Shown piece by piece: positions 62,707 to 64,000 of a stretch of 64,000 nucleotides of DNA (positions are counted from its first letter, which is position 1; every line of letters begins with the position of its first letter). The notes under the pieces were generated by a model that had not been told where the DNA came from, made no database searches, and saw nothing but the letters and a program-made list of their open reading frames with translations. The DNA is from Flavobacteriales bacterium (GTDB taxonomy: Bacteria > Bacteroidota > Bacteroidia > Flavobacteriales_F > PHOS-HE28). A program made the position numbers and the translations under genes. The stretch spans positions 1-64,000 of the forward strand of contig JADKFY010000006.1 in the NCBI GenBank assembly GCA_016717305.1, read 5' to 3'.

Positions 62707-64000
62707 ATGGAACGAACATCGTTCAACGACCTGGGCCTTATCGCCCCTATTTTGAAAGCCCTCCAAGAAGAAGGGTACACCCACCCTACGCCGATCCAAG
62801 AGCAAGCAATACCACACCTGATCAAGGGGCGTGATCTGTTGGGATGCGCACAGACCGGAACGGGAAAGACCGCCGCATTTGCCATCCCGATCTTACAGGA
62901 ATTGGAGCAGCACCGCACCGCTGACAAGAAACGGCACATCCGTAACTTGATCCTAACGCCAACGCGGGAATTGGCTATCCAGATCGGAGAGAGCTTTGCT
63001 GCCTACGGCCGTCACCTCCAACTTCGGCACACCGTGATCTTCGGTGGTGTGGGCCAGAAACCCCAGACCGATGCATTGCATCGCGGAATTGACATTGTTG
63101 TTGCCACACCTGGCCGACTACTTGACCTCATGCAACAGGGGCATATCCATTTGGAGAAGTTGGAGATCTTCGTACTTGACGAAGCGGATCGAATGCTGGA
63201 CATGGGCTTTATCCATGATGTGAAGAAGGTGATCGCCAAGCTTCCAAAGAAGCGGCAGACCCTGTTCTTCAGCGCGACCATGCCGAACGAGATCGCGAAA
63301 CTCGCAAACAGCATCCTTACCGATCCGATCAAGGTCGAAGTGGCCCCCCAAAGCACTACTGCGGAAACCATTGATCAGCACTTGTACTACGTTGATCGCA
63401 CGGACAAGAACAAATTGCTCTTGCACCTCCTTGAGGGGGATACGATCAAGGAAGCTCTGATCTTTACCCGTACCAAACACGGTGCGAACAAAGTGGTGAA
63501 GATCCTGGTGCAAGCAGGACATGGCGCTGAAGCGATCCATGGCAACAAGAGCCAAACCGCTCGGCAGAACGCCTTGAAGCAATTCAAGGAAGGAAAGCTC
63601 CGAGCACTGGTGGCTACCGATATAGCTGCTCGCGGCATTGATATTGACGGGCTTAGCCACGTGATAAATTTCGATATCCCCAACATCCCTGAAACCTATG
63701 TCCATAGGATAGGCCGCACAGGACGTGCTGGTGCCGAAGGTCGTGCTCTCTCTTTTTGCGACCATGAGGAGAAAGAATTCTTACGTGATATTACGCGGTT
63801 GATCAAACGCGATATACCTGTCGTGGAAGCCCACCCCTTCCTTATGGTTGGCGGGCCCAAGAAGGCGCTGCCGGAGGAACCTCGTGAACGTAGGCCCAGT
63901 GGCCCACGCAACGGACCAAGGCCACAAAGGGCTCCTGGAGGGAATAGCAGCGGACAAAGAAGTGCGCAGCCAAGGCGGAATGGCCCTCCTCGTTCGGAAG
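62707..64000 (+). CDS. DEAD-box RNA helicase, RhlE-like, 3'-truncated by window edge
   Basis: The ATG at 62707 (MERTSFNDLGLIAPILKALQEEGYTHPTPIQEQAIP, the Q motif) opens a frame that runs off the window. Motif I is AQTGTGKT (48-55), Ia PTREL, GG, Ib TPGR, II DEAD (158-161), III SAT (189-191), then the C-lobe with HGNKSQ, ALVATDIAARGIDIDG and HRIGRTGRAG. From about residue 375 a basic tail begins, rich in R, G, P, Q and S, as in RhlE-type helicases, an RNA-binding extension. It remodels RNA, typically in ribosome biogenesis or decay and often at low temperature. Confidence 0.95.
   Translation, partial: MERTSFNDLGLIAPILKALQEEGYTHPTPIQEQAIPHLIKGRDLLGCAQTGTGKTAAFAIPILQELEQHRTADKKRHIRNLILTPTRELAIQIGESFAAYGRHLQLRHTVIFGGVGQKPQTDALHRGIDIVVATPGRLLDLMQQGHIHLEKLEIFVLDEADRMLDMGFIHDVKKVIAKLPKKRQTLFFSATMPNEIAKLANSILTDPIKVEVAPQSTTAETIDQHLYYVDRTDKNKLLLHLLEGDTIKEALIFTRTKHGANKVVKILVQAGHGAEAIHGNKSQTARQNALKQFKEGKLRALVATDIAARGIDIDGLSHVINFDIPNIPETYVHRIGRTGRAGAEGRALSFCDHEEKEFLRDITRLIKRDIPVVEAHPFLMVGGPKKALPEEPRERRPSGPRNGPRPQRAPGGNSSGQRSAQPRRNGPPRSE

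Noticed and set aside
62486..62719. Minus-strand open frame overlapping the helicase leader
   Set aside because: It is antisense to a promoter and hairpin leader and has no recognisable domain.

Overview
The window looks like a chromosomal contig of a Bacteroidota bacterium, most likely a Flavobacteriales relative of moderately high GC. The evidence is: at least eight secreted proteins, intact or broken, with type IX secretion (T9SS) C-terminal sorting domains; many SPII lipoproteins; several -7 elements of the Bacteroidota type TAnnTTTG; 7TMR-DISM and Rv1355c-family genes; and little evidence of Shine-Dalgarno use. No phage, transposase, CRISPR array, rRNA or plasmid functions are visible. 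One tRNA gene, Thr(CGT), is present.

Layout. 1-7.8 kb: the 3' end of a DUF2130 gene, a DUF1772 membrane protein, a 22-bp minisatellite of about 23 units, an FN3 protein and two T9SS cargo genes, one badly frameshifted. 7.8-11.8 kb: two tandem TPR-TM-class III adenylate cyclases, with a relic of a third cyclase end near 14.7 kb. 11.8-14.4 kb: a minus-strand cluster of AraC regulator, carboxymuconolactone decarboxylase, DUF1348 and PNPOx-like genes. 15.2-17.1 kb: two tandem MntA/HepT (type VII) toxin-antitoxin modules plus an antitoxin-like ORF, packed with palindromic repeats. 17.4-33 kb: TPR lipoprotein, several T9SS cargo genes (three intact, several decayed), phospholipase A, MDR oxidoreductase and DUF2807 lipoprotein. 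33-47 kb: mostly single housekeeping or conserved genes (DUF2461, GNAT, bestrophin, YdeI-like, PhoX-like, YjdM, CRTAC1/UnbV T9SS protein, DUF2254, broken CvfB-like gene, ABM monooxygenase, serine hydrolase, MmcQ/YjbR). 47.6-54.2 kb: EF-G-like GTPase with one frameshift, glycosyltransferase, alpha/beta hydrolase, M1 peptidase.

54.3-62.4 kb is the most interesting part. A tightly coupled operon encodes an E1-like/ThiF-nitroreductase fusion (Rv1355c family), a small acyltransferase-like protein, a 7TMR-DISM sensor histidine kinase, a REC-PAS-histidine kinase and a secreted regulatory-domain protein. A single-domain response regulator sits divergently upstream. Three 11-bp phased TTAACA-type repeats, resembling a Pho box, lie between them. 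I read this as a candidate small-molecule synthesis, modification and sensing module; no function is established. The window ends in a DEAD-box helicase gene with a structured leader.

At least ten genes carry frameshifts or internal stops while neighbours are clean. Many of these lesions are single-base indels, so uncorrected long-read errors must be considered beside true decay. All coordinates and family calls come from reading the sequence; no database search was run.
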